Below, piece by piece: positions 45,058 through 54,837 of a stretch of DNA of 64,000 nucleotides. Position numbers and translations under genes: made by a program. Source of the DNA: Paenibacillaceae bacterium (GTDB lineage Bacteria > Bacillota > Bacilli > Paenibacillales > NBRC-103111); contig JAQSYI010000033.1 of NCBI GenBank assembly GCA_029256185.1, positions 1 through 64,000 of the forward strand. The letters run 5' to 3'. The stretch's first letter is position 1; each line of letters starts with the position of its first letter. Under the pieces are notes generated by a model that was not told where the DNA came from, ran no database searches, and saw nothing but the letters and a program-made list of their open reading frames with translations.

Positions 45058-46752
45058 TTATGATAAACCGTCCGTTCCGGGAGGCGTTATACAGGGAAAT
45101 GATCCTTTGATATGAGGATTTGTACTTTCGGCGGCAGCGGCTCTCTTCTCGTCCTCGCGCACTTGGATGGGCGACTGGCCGAAGGTCTTGCGGAACAGCA
45201 TGCCGAAGTACGCCGCGTTGTCGTAGCCCACCATCTCCGCGATGCTGCGGATTTGCATATCCGTTGTCTTGACCAGCCGGTATGCCTGGTCCATCCGGGT
45301 CTGCATGATATAATCCGTGAGATTCATCCCGGTCTTCTCCTTGAACAGCCGGCTGAAATAGTTGGCATGAATGTAGTACTGCTGGGAAATCCATAGCAGC
45401 GAAATATCCTTCTGGCAGTCGCTGCTGATCACCCTCTTGACCTCTTCGACAATGTCTTCCCCGGTCCTCCGCCCCCCCGGCGAGCAGCAGTTGGCGACGG
45501 CGGCCGCCTGCTTCATCAGGTCGGACAGCGTCTCCATCCAATTCTCGGCATTCGCTACCTCTTGCAGGAACGTCGGGTAATCGCCGAGAAGGGCGGCGCC
45601 GTCGGCGTTCTTGGCCGCCGTTATGGAGCGGAACAGACGGTGGACCTCCAGACAGAATCGTTCCCACTCCCGGTACTGGCCCCCGGCCGGATCGGTCATC
45701 GGGAGCATCCGTGCCCGCAGCCATTCGCCCAGCTCCTGGGTGCGGGACTCCTCCAGCCAGCGGAGCACCGTCTTCTCCTCAGCCTCCGTCACCGGCTTCG
45801 AATTCTGTACGGACGCCGCTTGGCCAAGGGCATACACTGCACCGTATCCGCGGATGATCCGGTTCTGACTGGCCAAGGACGCCTCGGCATAAGACCTGCG
45901 GAGCTCCTCGGGACGGGCCGCTTCTCCTCCCCTGCCGACGGCAACCGGAATACGGAGCAGGCGGTCCACGTTGCGCCAAGCCCGCTCAAAGGCGCGCCCG
46001 GCCCGCTCCCGGTCCATCTCCTCCGCCAGCTCCACCACCGCCACGATCTCGCGTTTTTTGAAGGCATGCTTGAACACCACGCCGTGAAGACTCTCCTGCC
46101 GGAGACATTCCCCGATGATGTTCTTCACACCGAACCACAGCAGCGGCTCTTCGCCGGCCTGGAAGCGGAGATGGGGAAAGGCAATTCTGCCCAAGGCGAA
46201 TACCGCCGCACACAGTGCGGAGCCGGTGCGCCGGAACCCGAAGTCCGCCCACTTAGCCTCCAGGCGGTCTTCGGCAGTCTCCGACACCAGCTTGGACAAG
46301 ATCAGCTCTTGAATCTCATCCGCATACTTCCTGAAATCGGCTTTGAGCTTCTCCACGGTAAGACGGTCCTCCGAATCCCTCTCCAGCTCCCCGAGCTTGC
46401 TTGCCAGCACGCTGTTGATCTCGGCCTCGTTCAGAGGCTTCAGCAGATAGCGGGTGACGCCCAGCTCCATCGCTTCTCTTGCGAAGGAGAACTCCCCGAT
46501 TCCGCTGATGATGATGCATACCGTCTGGGGCTTCAGCCGCTTGACCTCCTTGATCAGGGTCAAGCCGTCCATGGCCGGCATCCGGATATCGGTAATGAGG
46601 ATATCCGGCAGCAGTTCCCGGAACAGCTGCAAGGCACGGCTTCCGTCACCGGCGGTCCCTGCAAGCTGCAAGCCCAGCTCGTCCCAGTGGATCTTGGTGA
46701 TCATCCCCTCCAGGATGATCGCTTCATCCTCCGCGATCAGCACTTTAACCAT
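45058..46752 (-). CDS. YesN-like response regulator, AraC-type DNA binding (cassette 2)
   Basis: The 564-residue regulator has a receiver domain with D55 in LITDIRMPA, K at LLKPLNEAE, a long central part and a C-terminal AraC domain (about 435-535, QQYYIHANYFSRLFKEKTG). It ends with about 25 extra residues. Overlaps the kinase gene by 8 nt, exactly as in cassette 1. It probably activates the importer and hydrolase genes of cassette 2. Confidence 0.93.
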   Translation of the reverse strand: MVKVLIAEDEAIILEGMITKIHWDELGLQLAGTAGDGSRALQLFRELLPDILITDIRMPAMDGLTLIKEVKRLKPQTVCIIISGIGEFSFAREAMELGVTRYLLKPLNEAEINSVLASKLGELERDSEDRLTVEKLKADFRKYADEIQELILSKLVSETAEDRLEAKWADFGFRRTGSALCAAVFALGRIAFPHLRFQAGEEPLLWFGVKNIIGECLRQESLHGVVFKHAFKKREIVAVVELAEEMDRERAGRAFERAWRNVDRLLRIPVAVGRGGEAARPEELRRSYAEASLASQNRIIRGYGAVYALGQAASVQNSKPVTEAEEKTVLRWLEESRTQELGEWLRARMLPMTDPAGGQYREWERFCLEVHRLFRSITAAKNADGAALLGDYPTFLQEVANAENWMETLSDLMKQAAAVANCCSPGGRRTGEDIVEEVKRVISSDCQKDISLLWISQQYYIHANYFSRLFKEKTGMNLTDYIMQTRMDQAYRLVKTTDMQIRSIAEMVGYDNAAYFGMLFRKTFGQSPIQVREDEKRAAAAESTNPHIKGSFPCITPPGTDGLS

Positions 46753-48529
46753 GGTCTACCATCCCCTTCTTTGGAATCACCAGCCGGATGACGGTACCGA
46801 AGCCCTCCGAGCTGGCAATGGCCATCTCCCCGTCGCTTCCGTACAGCAGCGCGACCCGCCGGTATACATTCATAAGCCCGATGGAACGCCGTGAGCCCGG
46901 CTTCACCTCGCTGCGTCCCTCTTCCAGCATCCGGTTCAGGGCGCGCACCTGCTCCTCCGGCATCCCGGTCCCGCTGTCTTCTATTTCAATGCACAGGTGC
47001 GTCTCCGAGACGGAACGGGCCAACAGATTGACATAGCCGCCCTCCGCTTTGGGCTCGATCCCGTGAACCACCGAATTTTCAACAAGAGGCTGAAGGAACA
47101 GCTTGGGCACTTCATAATGCTCCATCCCCTCTTCCAGATCAATGATGAAGTCCAGCTTCGCGCCGAAACGGATTTTCTGGATGGACAGATACAGCTCGAT
47201 ATGGCGGATTTCCTCCTGAAGGCTCGACATGGCGTTCCCGCTGACACTGTACCGGAACATATGGGCAAGACCCTGCGATATCGTGCTGATCCGGTTGTCC
47301 TTCAGATGGGAGGCCAGACTGTCGATGGAGCTCAGGGTATTGTACAGAAAATGCGGGTTGATCTGGGTCTGCAGGGCGATCAGCTCCGCTTCCCGCCGGG
47401 ATAGCTCGATCTGCAGGTTATCGGCGACCAGCGTTTTGATCTGCATCGCCATGCTGTTGAAGCTCTTGCCCAAGTAGCCGAATTCGTCCCTGCCCGGGAT
47501 CTCCACCGTGGTGTTCAGCATCCCCCGCTCCAACTGTCCCATGGCCTTGCACAGCAGCAGAATGGGCCGCGTCACGCTATGGGAGATGACCACCGCCAAC
47601 CCCATGGCGAATATGAAAATGCCGGCGGCAACCAGCAAGGATTGCCGCAAGGCTTTGTTGGCTCCGGCAATGACATCGTGGTCCGGTTTGACGGCGGTCA
47701 GAAACCAGGTCTGCCCGGCAAAATGCTTCACAGTCACCGTTTCGCCGCCCCTCCTCCATACGCTGTTTCCCAACCCCAGCTCCCTCCGGAACTCCTCCGC
47801 GGGAATAAAGGGAGCCCCAAGCTCCTCCTTCGCCACGGACAGCAGATTCCGGCCATCCCCGTCGGTGATGGCGAACCGGGCATTATTCCCCTTCCTGTTG
47901 TCCAACTGGTTCAGCAGCCACTCCAGGCTCATCGAGATTTGCAGGACGCCGACGGGCTTGACCTCGTAGGTCCTGATCCGGTAGATGGGGTGGGAATACA
48001 GCATGACCGGTATGAGCTCTCCGTTCCGGTGCTGGAAATATTCCAGACTCCACTTGCTCCGGTTATCCAGGAAAGCCGCGCTGATCCCCGTCCTCCGCCA
48101 CCGGTCCGAATCCCCCTCGCTGATGGGGGGCGTATGCAGCTCGCTGAACGTATCCGCATATTCGTTATCCATGATTGTGACCGTATAGATTTCACTGTTC
48201 CTAGCTTCGAATTCAATCCGCTGGTCGATCATCGAACGGAGCTCGTAGGGGGCATCCGGCAGATTCTCCGTCAGTGTCTGGAATTCGGTATCACCGGCCA
48301 GACGGATGGCCATCTTGTTGATCTCCGTCATTCGCAGCTCCACATGAGAGACCAATTGATCCATGGTCTGCTCCAGATTGGCTTGCGACGACTTCTCCAG
48401 CTCCCCGCGGACATGGACATAATTGATCGTCCCGACGGAAGCAAGGGTTAAGATAATCAGAAGTCCGAACGCTGCGATGAGCTTCACCTTATAATGGATG
48501 GTATAATAACGCCGGTTGGATATGTTCAT
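46745..48529 (-). CDS. YesM-like sensor histidine kinase (cassette 2)
   Basis: 594 residues from the ATG at 48529, preceded by GGAGAG; 26 more codons are open upstream but look non-coding. Helix near 17-38, outer sensor domain (dCache-like, 45-290), second helix near 297-318, HAMP, QINPHFLYNTLS with H393, and an ATPase domain with N-box FLQPLVENSVVHG and DSGTGM. Ligand unknown. Same gene order as in cassette 1 (kinase then regulator). Confidence 0.93.
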   Translation of the reverse strand: MNISNRRYYTIHYKVKLIAAFGLLIILTLASVGTINYVHVRGELEKSSQANLEQTMDQLVSHVELRMTEINKMAIRLAGDTEFQTLTENLPDAPYELRSMIDQRIEFEARNSEIYTVTIMDNEYADTFSELHTPPISEGDSDRWRRTGISAAFLDNRSKWSLEYFQHRNGELIPVMLYSHPIYRIRTYEVKPVGVLQISMSLEWLLNQLDNRKGNNARFAITDGDGRNLLSVAKEELGAPFIPAEEFRRELGLGNSVWRRGGETVTVKHFAGQTWFLTAVKPDHDVIAGANKALRQSLLVAAGIFIFAMGLAVVISHSVTRPILLLCKAMGQLERGMLNTTVEIPGRDEFGYLGKSFNSMAMQIKTLVADNLQIELSRREAELIALQTQINPHFLYNTLSSIDSLASHLKDNRISTISQGLAHMFRYSVSGNAMSSLQEEIRHIELYLSIQKIRFGAKLDFIIDLEEGMEHYEVPKLFLQPLVENSVVHGIEPKAEGGYVNLLARSVSETHLCIEIEDSGTGMPEEQVRALNRMLEEGRSEVKPGSRRSIGLMNVYRRVALLYGSDGEMAIASSEGFGTVIRLVIPKKGMVDHG

Positions 48530-48661
48530 CCGCTCACTCTCCGTCTTTTTACGGATCTGCTTGATGATAATTACAATAATGGCGGCACCGGGTTTTGACA
48601 ACTGCAAAGACTGCCGGAGTGATCCGGCAGTCCGACGGCGGCCTTGCCTTCAGCTTGCTGT

Positions 48662-49021
48662 TCACCGCACGGTCCGGAGATGATCGAACTTGTACGTCAG
48701 TTGGGCCCGTGCCTCCAGTGCGGAACTTCCGCTCCACACATAGAAGGTGATGCCGGTGATTGGGCTGCGCGTGCCGCAGAGATTCACCGTCACCGTATTC
48801 CATTCGTTCGCCTTCAGATTGTATACCGGCTTCTCTCAATAGATGACCGAGCTTCCGTTATTCAGCTTCAGGTACAAGGGCTCCAGCCCACCCGTAGGCT
48901 GGCTGGTCGGGTATACGTCCAGCTTCAGCTCCCCTGCCGCTTGAAGCTGCACGCCGGTGCAGGCAACAAAAGGGCCATCGCTGCTTATGAACATCATCAG
49001 AGCGGTCCTTCTTGCCTTCAA
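48662..49021 (-). pseudogene. Remnant of a secreted carbohydrate-binding protein
   Basis: A single reading frame runs from 49021 to the stop at 48662, interrupted by one in-frame TGA at 48838-48836. Before it: LQAAGELKLDVYPTSQPTGG...LKLNNGSSVIY; after it: EKPVYNLKANEWNTVTVNLC...QLTYKFDHLRTVR. Both parts read like the end of one beta-sandwich module. No start with a ribosome site or signal peptide is visible, so it is probably the 3' remnant of a deleted enzyme gene. The flanking stretches 48530-48661 and 49022-49358 hold no gene. Confidence 0.6.
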
Positions 49022-49358
49022 TAATTTCCCCTCCCATATATGAGGATAAATGCCTTCCTGCCGGCCGCACCACCTCCCATTTTCATTATGAAGCGGTTAC
49101 ATCACCTGTTCAATCCAACGATTTTTACCTCCCGCTATCATTAAATTATCGTCACCGCCTCCACTTGCAAGGAAGGGGCATACTCCTCCCGGAACGAAAT
49201 AGCCCCAAGAGCGGTTTAACCATACATAATAAAGTCGGAAAAGTGCACAAATAAACATGTTTTTTGGATTTGCATTTCCGGTTCGATCCGGTACTCTCAT
49301 AATAGGTGATTCTTTAGTTGTGATTTCCGATAAACTGTGGCATGAGGAGATGAAGCAG

Positions 49359-50396
49359 ATGCGCAAGTTTGAATGCGATGAAAACGAAGTGAGAGAGCTC
49401 ATTGACCGGGTAGTCCGCAGAACGATGAGCATGGACTTCACCTGGAACTGGTCCTGCGGAGTGGCCTTCTACGGGATCAGCAAAGCCTGGCAAGTAACGG
49501 GGAACCAGGAATATATCGATTTTCTTGTCAAATGGGTGGATGAATATCTGGAGCTTGGCCTTCCGCCGATGATGGTCAATGCTTGCGCCATGGGGCATAC
49601 TATGCTGACCTTGCATGAAGCCACCGGAGATTCCAAGTATATGGACTTATGCTTGCTGAAGGCCGACTATCTGCGCAAGGAGGCCATCCGGTTCGGGGAA
49701 GGGGTCTTCCAGCATACGGTTTCCTCCAACAACGATTTCCCGGAGCAGGCATGGGCGGATACGTTGTTTATGGCCGCGTATTTTCTGCTGCGCTTGGGCT
49801 TTAAGCTGGACAACAAGGAATATATCGACGACGCGCTCAACCAATTCTATTGGCATGAGGAATATTTGCAGGATACCAAGACCAATCTGTTCTACCATGC
49901 CTGGGATAATGTCCGGCAAGACCACTTGTCCGGTATTTACTGGGGCCGGGCCAATGCCTGGGCGGCTTACACCATGTCGCAGGCTTACAAAATGCTTAAT
50001 CCGTTCATGCCCATGTGGATGCAGATTGGCGGTGCATTGGGAGACCAATTAAGCGCCCTGGTCCGGCTGCAGACGGAGGACGGGCTGTGGCGGACTGTGC
50101 TGAACGACGGGACCTCCTATGAGGAGACCTCGGCTTCGGCGGGTATTGCCGCGGCTCTGACCATCTACGGCCATCCGCTGCATCAGAACTATATGGCCAA
50201 GGCTTACCAGGGCATCCTGGCCAATATCGATGAAGACGGCTCCGTCCGCAATGTGTCCGCGGGCACCGCGGTGATGCACAGCGCCGACGATTATAAGATT
50301 ATCTCCAAGAAACGGGTACAGGGCTGGGGTCAAGGGTTGACTCTCGCCTATCTGGCAGCGTTACTGCAAAACAAGGAGATTGTCAACAAGATTTAG
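49359..50396 (+). CDS. GH105/GH88-like unsaturated uronyl hydrolase
   Basis: 345 residues from the ATG at 49359 (GAGGAG 9 nt upstream; an earlier ATG at 49350 abuts the site). The alpha/alpha-barrel motifs of the YteR group are present: WNWSCGVAFYG, NDFPEQAWADTLFMA with the probable catalytic Asp of ADTLFM, and YWGRANAWAAY. These cytoplasmic enzymes remove unsaturated uronic acid residues from lyase products, which implies a polysaccharide lyase acts on the substrate. It is divergent from cassette 2 and followed by a terminator. Confidence 0.88.
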   Translation: MRKFECDENEVRELIDRVVRRTMSMDFTWNWSCGVAFYGISKAWQVTGNQEYIDFLVKWVDEYLELGLPPMMVNACAMGHTMLTLHEATGDSKYMDLCLLKADYLRKEAIRFGEGVFQHTVSSNNDFPEQAWADTLFMAAYFLLRLGFKLDNKEYIDDALNQFYWHEEYLQDTKTNLFYHAWDNVRQDHLSGIYWGRANAWAAYTMSQAYKMLNPFMPMWMQIGGALGDQLSALVRLQTEDGLWRTVLNDGTSYEETSASAGIAAALTIYGHPLHQNYMAKAYQGILANIDEDGSVRNVSAGTAVMHSADDYKIISKKRVQGWGQGLTLAYLAALLQNKEIVNKI

Positions 50397-50413
50397 GAAT
50401 AGCAAACCGGCAG

Positions 50414-50464
50414 AAACAGCGGGAGACGGGGATGGCAGACAATGCCCCACTCCCGCTGTTTTAT
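50414..50464 (+). terminator. Terminator after the GH105 gene
   Basis: AAACAGCGGGAG (50414-50425) pairs with CTCCCGCTGTTT (50450-50461), then TTATT. An extended -10 (TGGTATAAT, 50465-50473) for the next gene follows at once. Confidence 0.9.
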
Positions 50465-50494
50465 TGGTATAATACATAGAAAAAAGGAAAAATC

Positions 50495-51241
50495 ATGAGA
50501 ATCATCATTTCACCGGCAAAAAAGATGAAGACAGACACCGACTCATTAAATGGCCGGCAGCTGCCGTTTTTTTTGAGAGATACGGAAATTCTCCTGGCCT
50601 ATTTGAAAAAGTTGAACTACGAGGAAGCTAAATCCGTGTGGAACTGCAATCATGCTATCGCAGCCCTAAATTATGAGCGGATTCAGAGCATGGATTTGCA
50701 GCGCAATCTGACCCCCGCCCTCCTTTCTTATGAGGGAATTCAGTATCAGTACATGGCCCCCGGGGTGTTCCAAACAGCAGAGTTAACCTATGTGGAGAAG
50801 CATTTGCGGATTTTATCGGGGTTCTACGGGGTGCTGCGGCCCTTGGACGGAGTTGTTCCTTACAGGCTGGAAATGCAGGCCAGGCTGGGGGGCCCCGGCT
50901 TGGATTCACTCTATGCGTTCTGGAGCCGAAAACTGGCGGACCGGCTTCTTTCGGAAAGCCGCTGCATCGTCAATCTGGCGTCCAAGGAATACAGCAAATG
51001 CATCACTCCTTATGCGGACGGGAATGTGCGGATCGTTACTTGTGTGTTTGGCCGGAAGGCCGGGGACAAGGTTGTTGAGAGAGGGACGGAGGTCAAGATG
51101 GCCAGGGGCGAAATGGTCCGGTTCATGGCCGAGCAGCAAATTGAGTCGGTCGAAGCAATCAAGGGCTTCGACCGGCTGCGCTATGCTTTTGCAGAGGAGC
51201 TTTCCAATGAAAGCACCTATGTTTTTGTACAGAGGGATTAG
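50495..51241 (+). CDS. yaaA: YaaA family peroxide-stress protein
   Basis: The 248-residue protein begins MRIIISPAKKMKTDTDSL, the diagnostic YaaA (DUF328) start, and keeps the family's NLASKEYSK motif. YaaA limits oxidative DNA damage by lowering free iron in E. coli and binds DNA. It runs convergent with the ABC exporter genes; the two stop codons overlap by 4 bp. Confidence 0.93.
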   Translation: MRIIISPAKKMKTDTDSLNGRQLPFFLRDTEILLAYLKKLNYEEAKSVWNCNHAIAALNYERIQSMDLQRNLTPALLSYEGIQYQYMAPGVFQTAELTYVEKHLRILSGFYGVLRPLDGVVPYRLEMQARLGGPGLDSLYAFWSRKLADRLLSESRCIVNLASKEYSKCITPYADGNVRIVTCVFGRKAGDKVVERGTEVKMARGEMVRFMAEQQIESVEAIKGFDRLRYAFAEELSNESTYVFVQRD

Positions 51242-53088
51242 CCTGCTGCGGTTTCTTCGGCAAACTGGCTGTTATACAGATCGGCATAGAAGGTATCGCC
51301 TGCCAGCAGCTCTTCGTGAGTACCTTGTTCAATGATTGTGCCGTTTCTCATCACCAGAATGACATCGGCGGACTTGATGGTGGAGAGCCGGTGGGCGATC
51401 ACAAAGCTGGTCTTTCCCTTCATAACCTCCGCCATGGCTCTCTGCACTTCCACTTCCGTCCGGGTATCCACGCTGGAGGTGGCTTCATCAAGAATCATGA
51501 GGGCGGGATTGGCCAGCATGGCTCTGGCGATGGTCAACAGCTGCATTTGCCCTTGGGACACATTGCCATCCTCGCTGGAAATCACCGTATCGTAACCGTG
51601 CTCCAACGTCCGGATAAAGTGGTCGCAGCGGGCCGCTTTCGCCGCCTGTATAATCTCCCCGCGCTCCGCATCCATTTTTCCGTAGGCGATATTCTGGGCG
51701 ATCGTGCCCTGGAACAGCCAGGTATCCTGCAGCACCATACCTACCATCCTGCGCAGCGCACTCTTGGGAAGCTCCCTGATATCCGTATCATCAATAAGGA
51801 TTCGGCCCCCGTTCAGCTCATAGAACCGCATCAGCAGATTGATGAGCGTCGTCTTCCCTGCACCGGTGGGACCGACTATGGCCACCATCTGATTCGGCTT
51901 TACCGACAGGCTGACATCCTGCATCAGGACGGCGTCGGGACGGTAGCCAAAGCGCACATGCTCAAAGCTTACGGCGCCCCGGGGCGAGGGGATCTGCTTG
52001 AGCGAAGCGGTATCCGGCGCTTCCTCCTCCTCGTCCAGAAAGGCAAACACGCGCTCCGCGGACGCCAGGGCAGCCTGCAGCGAGTTGAGGAAGTAGGAGG
52101 ATTGGGCGATGGGCTCGGAAATCTGGTTGACATACTGCAGGAACGCCTGGATGGTCCCGATGGTCATCCTGCCGTTCACCGCAAAGATGCCTCCCACAAT
52201 GGCGGTCACTACAAATCCCAGCTGGGTCAGGAAACGGATAGCCGGATAGATGGCGAACATGACAAACTGGGCTCGCTTGTTCGCCGCGTATTGCCTCCCG
52301 CTGATCTCCCTGACGGTCCGGGTAACCTCCTCCTGCTGATTGAAGCTCTTAATAATCAGGTTGCCGGTATACAGCTCCTCAATCCGGCTGTTCAGCTCGC
52401 CCAGAACAGCCTGGTTTTCGGCTGCTGCAGCATAGTTCTTCTGCGAAATCCACTTGGTGGCGAACACGCTGATGGACATGGCCACCAGAATCAACAGCGT
52501 CAGAAACGGACTCTGGGTGAGCATGATTATGACGCTGATGGTGATGTTGAACACGGCATTGATAAATTGCAGCGAGCCGGTTTTCAGAACCTCCGCCACC
52601 CGGTCCAGGTCGTTGGTGGTTCTGCTCAGCAGATCCCCCGTTTGGTGGGAGTCGTAATAGCGCAGGGGCAGCCGGGTGATCTTGGCGCTCATCTGTTTGC
52701 GCAGGGACAGCACCAGCCTCTCCCCCACACCGGCCATGGTGTATTCCTGGAGGAAGGCAAAGCCGGAGCTTAGCAGATACGCTCCCAGGAACAGGAGCAG
52801 GGGTCCTCCCACAGTCTCCGCCAGGAGATGAAATCCCCCGCCGAATCCGTGCTCGCTCACTCCCTCGATCAGCCGGTCGATGGCCCGGCCCAGAATCAGC
52901 GGCGTGGCTGTAAACAAGCCGATGCTCCCCAGGGTGGAGAGTACAATGACCGCCAAGGCTCCTTTTTGCAGAAACAGCAGTCCCAGCAAGCGGTTGACCG
53001 CAGCCTTTGAATTTTGCGGGATATCCTCCATCTCATAGGCACGGACAGCTGCGTCCCCGGTTTGATTGGTTTTCTTGGCTTTCTTCAT
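51238..53088 (-). CDS. ABC exporter half-transporter (second subunit)
   Basis: The 616-residue half-transporter has six membrane helices (about 30-340) and an ATPase domain with Walker A GPTGAGKT, the LSGGQ-region variant VSQGQMQ, and Walker B LMILDEATS. It is the partner of the upstream gene, overlapping it by 4 bp (YfiB/YfiC- or LmrCD-like pair). Multidrug or peptide export is likely. The VSQGQ signature departs from LSGGQ, as often in one half of heterodimeric exporters. Confidence 0.92.
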   Translation of the reverse strand: MKKAKKTNQTGDAAVRAYEMEDIPQNSKAAVNRLLGLLFLQKGALAVIVLSTLGSIGLFTATPLILGRAIDRLIEGVSEHGFGGGFHLLAETVGGPLLLFLGAYLLSSGFAFLQEYTMAGVGERLVLSLRKQMSAKITRLPLRYYDSHQTGDLLSRTTNDLDRVAEVLKTGSLQFINAVFNITISVIIMLTQSPFLTLLILVAMSISVFATKWISQKNYAAAAENQAVLGELNSRIEELYTGNLIIKSFNQQEEVTRTVREISGRQYAANKRAQFVMFAIYPAIRFLTQLGFVVTAIVGGIFAVNGRMTIGTIQAFLQYVNQISEPIAQSSYFLNSLQAALASAERVFAFLDEEEEAPDTASLKQIPSPRGAVSFEHVRFGYRPDAVLMQDVSLSVKPNQMVAIVGPTGAGKTTLINLLMRFYELNGGRILIDDTDIRELPKSALRRMVGMVLQDTWLFQGTIAQNIAYGKMDAERGEIIQAAKAARCDHFIRTLEHGYDTVISSEDGNVSQGQMQLLTIARAMLANPALMILDEATSSVDTRTEVEVQRAMAEVMKGKTSFVIAHRLSTIKSADVILVMRNGTIIEQGTHEELLAGDTFYADLYNSQFAEETAAG

Positions 53089-54824
53089 GTTCTGCTGATC
53101 TCCTTCTCCGTAAGCTGAGACTCGGCAATTTCCTTATATACGCTGCAGGTCTCAAGCAGCTCTTCATGTCTGCCGGTGCCGGCGATGGTTCCCGCGTCCA
53201 GCACGATGATCTGATCCGCATCCATGATGGTGCTGATCCGCTGTGCGATGATCACTACGGCGGCATGGCGCATCTCCTGCTTCAACGCGCTCCGCAGAGC
53301 GGCGTCGGTCTTGTAGTCCAGTGCGGAGAAGCTGTCGTCGAATACATAGACGGGCGCCTGCTTGACCAGTGCCCGGGCGATGCACAGCCGCTGCTTCTGG
53401 CCTCCGGAGAAGTTCGTGCCGGCCTGGGCCACCGGGCTGTCATACCCCTGCTCCAGAGAGGAGATGAAGGCATCCGCCTGGGCGATTCCCGCGGCATGGC
53501 GCAGTTCTTCGGGAGCAGCCTCCCCGTTGCCCATGCGGAGATTGTCCGCGATTGTGCCGCTGAACAGAAATGCCTTCTGCGGAACATAGCTGATGTGCTC
53601 CCGCAGCTCATGCTGCTTCAGGCTGCGGATATCCTGGCCCTCCAACAGAATCTCTCCCTTGCGGATATCGTATAAACGGAGCATAAGGCCTGCTATAGTG
53701 CTCTTGCCGGAGCCGGTTCCACCGATGATGGCCGTTGTTTTTCCTTGCTCGCATACGAAGCTGAGCCCTTCCAGCACAGGCTTCTCGGCCCCCTTGTAGG
53801 AGAAGCTCACGTCGCGGAAGACAATCTTCCGGGGATCGGCCGAATCCAACCGGGCTTGCGGCCCGGGGGCGTCCGCTATCTCCGGCTCCATATCCATCAC
53901 CTCCCGGATACGGTCCAGGCAGGCGGTCATTCTCGGCAGCATCACCAGCACCATGGCCGACATCATCAGGTACATCAGCATCATGATGGTATATTCGGTT
54001 ACCGCGGATATGCTGCCTACCTGAATGGTCTCCCGAAGCACCAGATCCCCTCCGAACCAGACAACCGCACCCATGGCGAGCCCCATGATGGCCCATACGA
54101 GGGGATTGAAGGCGGCGAAGGTCCGGTTTAGGCGGATCACGTTATCCGCATATTCGGTAAAAGCGTCATCGGTTCTTTTTTGCTCATAGGCCGTATTGTC
54201 AAAAGCGCGGATAACCCGGATGCCTACAATGGATTCCCGGACGATCCGGTTCACGGTATCCACCCGCTGCTGAATCGTTCTTGAGATGGGGCTTGCCGTC
54301 CGGAACAGCAAATAGATCACGGCCAGAAAAACCAGCATGGCAATAAGCGGAATATACACCAGGCCGGGGCTTACGGCTGCGGTCATGATCACTGCTGCAA
54401 CGGCCACAAGCGGGGTAGGCAGAATCATCTGCGTCACCATAATCATGGTCTGCTGGATGACGGTGATATCTCCCGTGGCCCGGGTAATCATGGAAGCCGT
54501 GCCGAAATGGTTGAATTGCTTGACCGACAGCAACTGGGTCTTGTCGAACAGCTTCTCCCTCAGGTATTTCCCCGTCATTGCCGCCAGGTCGGCGCACAGA
54601 TAGCTGCCCCAGAGAGAGACCAGCGCCGTGATCCCCGCCGCGGCCAGCATCTGCAGGCCAATCCGCACAATAACCGGCACCTGCTTCCCGATAATGCCCA
54701 CATCGATGATCTCCGCAACAAAATAAGGAACCAGCAGGGTTCCGAAGGATTGCAGCAGCGATATAAACAGGATCCCAAACAGAATCTTCTTCTTGCTTCC
54801 CAAAAATTGCATCAGGTACTTCAT
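53085..54824 (-). CDS. ABC exporter half-transporter (first subunit)
   Basis: 579 residues from the ATG at 54824, which has GGAGGAGCAGGGA before it; a start 11 codons earlier would overlap the MarR gene. Six helices, Walker A GGTGSGKS, signature FSGGQ, and Walker B VYVFDDSFS, where Asp replaces the catalytic Glu, a usual sign of the degenerate site in heterodimers. It forms one operon with the MarR gene upstream and the second subunit downstream. Confidence 0.92.
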   Translation of the reverse strand: MKYLMQFLGSKKKILFGILFISLLQSFGTLLVPYFVAEIIDVGIIGKQVPVIVRIGLQMLAAAGITALVSLWGSYLCADLAAMTGKYLREKLFDKTQLLSVKQFNHFGTASMITRATGDITVIQQTMIMVTQMILPTPLVAVAAVIMTAAVSPGLVYIPLIAMLVFLAVIYLLFRTASPISRTIQQRVDTVNRIVRESIVGIRVIRAFDNTAYEQKRTDDAFTEYADNVIRLNRTFAAFNPLVWAIMGLAMGAVVWFGGDLVLRETIQVGSISAVTEYTIMMLMYLMMSAMVLVMLPRMTACLDRIREVMDMEPEIADAPGPQARLDSADPRKIVFRDVSFSYKGAEKPVLEGLSFVCEQGKTTAIIGGTGSGKSTIAGLMLRLYDIRKGEILLEGQDIRSLKQHELREHISYVPQKAFLFSGTIADNLRMGNGEAAPEELRHAAGIAQADAFISSLEQGYDSPVAQAGTNFSGGQKQRLCIARALVKQAPVYVFDDSFSALDYKTDAALRSALKQEMRHAAVVIIAQRISTIMDADQIIVLDAGTIAGTGRHEELLETCSVYKEIAESQLTEKEISRT

Positions 54825-54837
54825 TCCCTGCTCCTCC

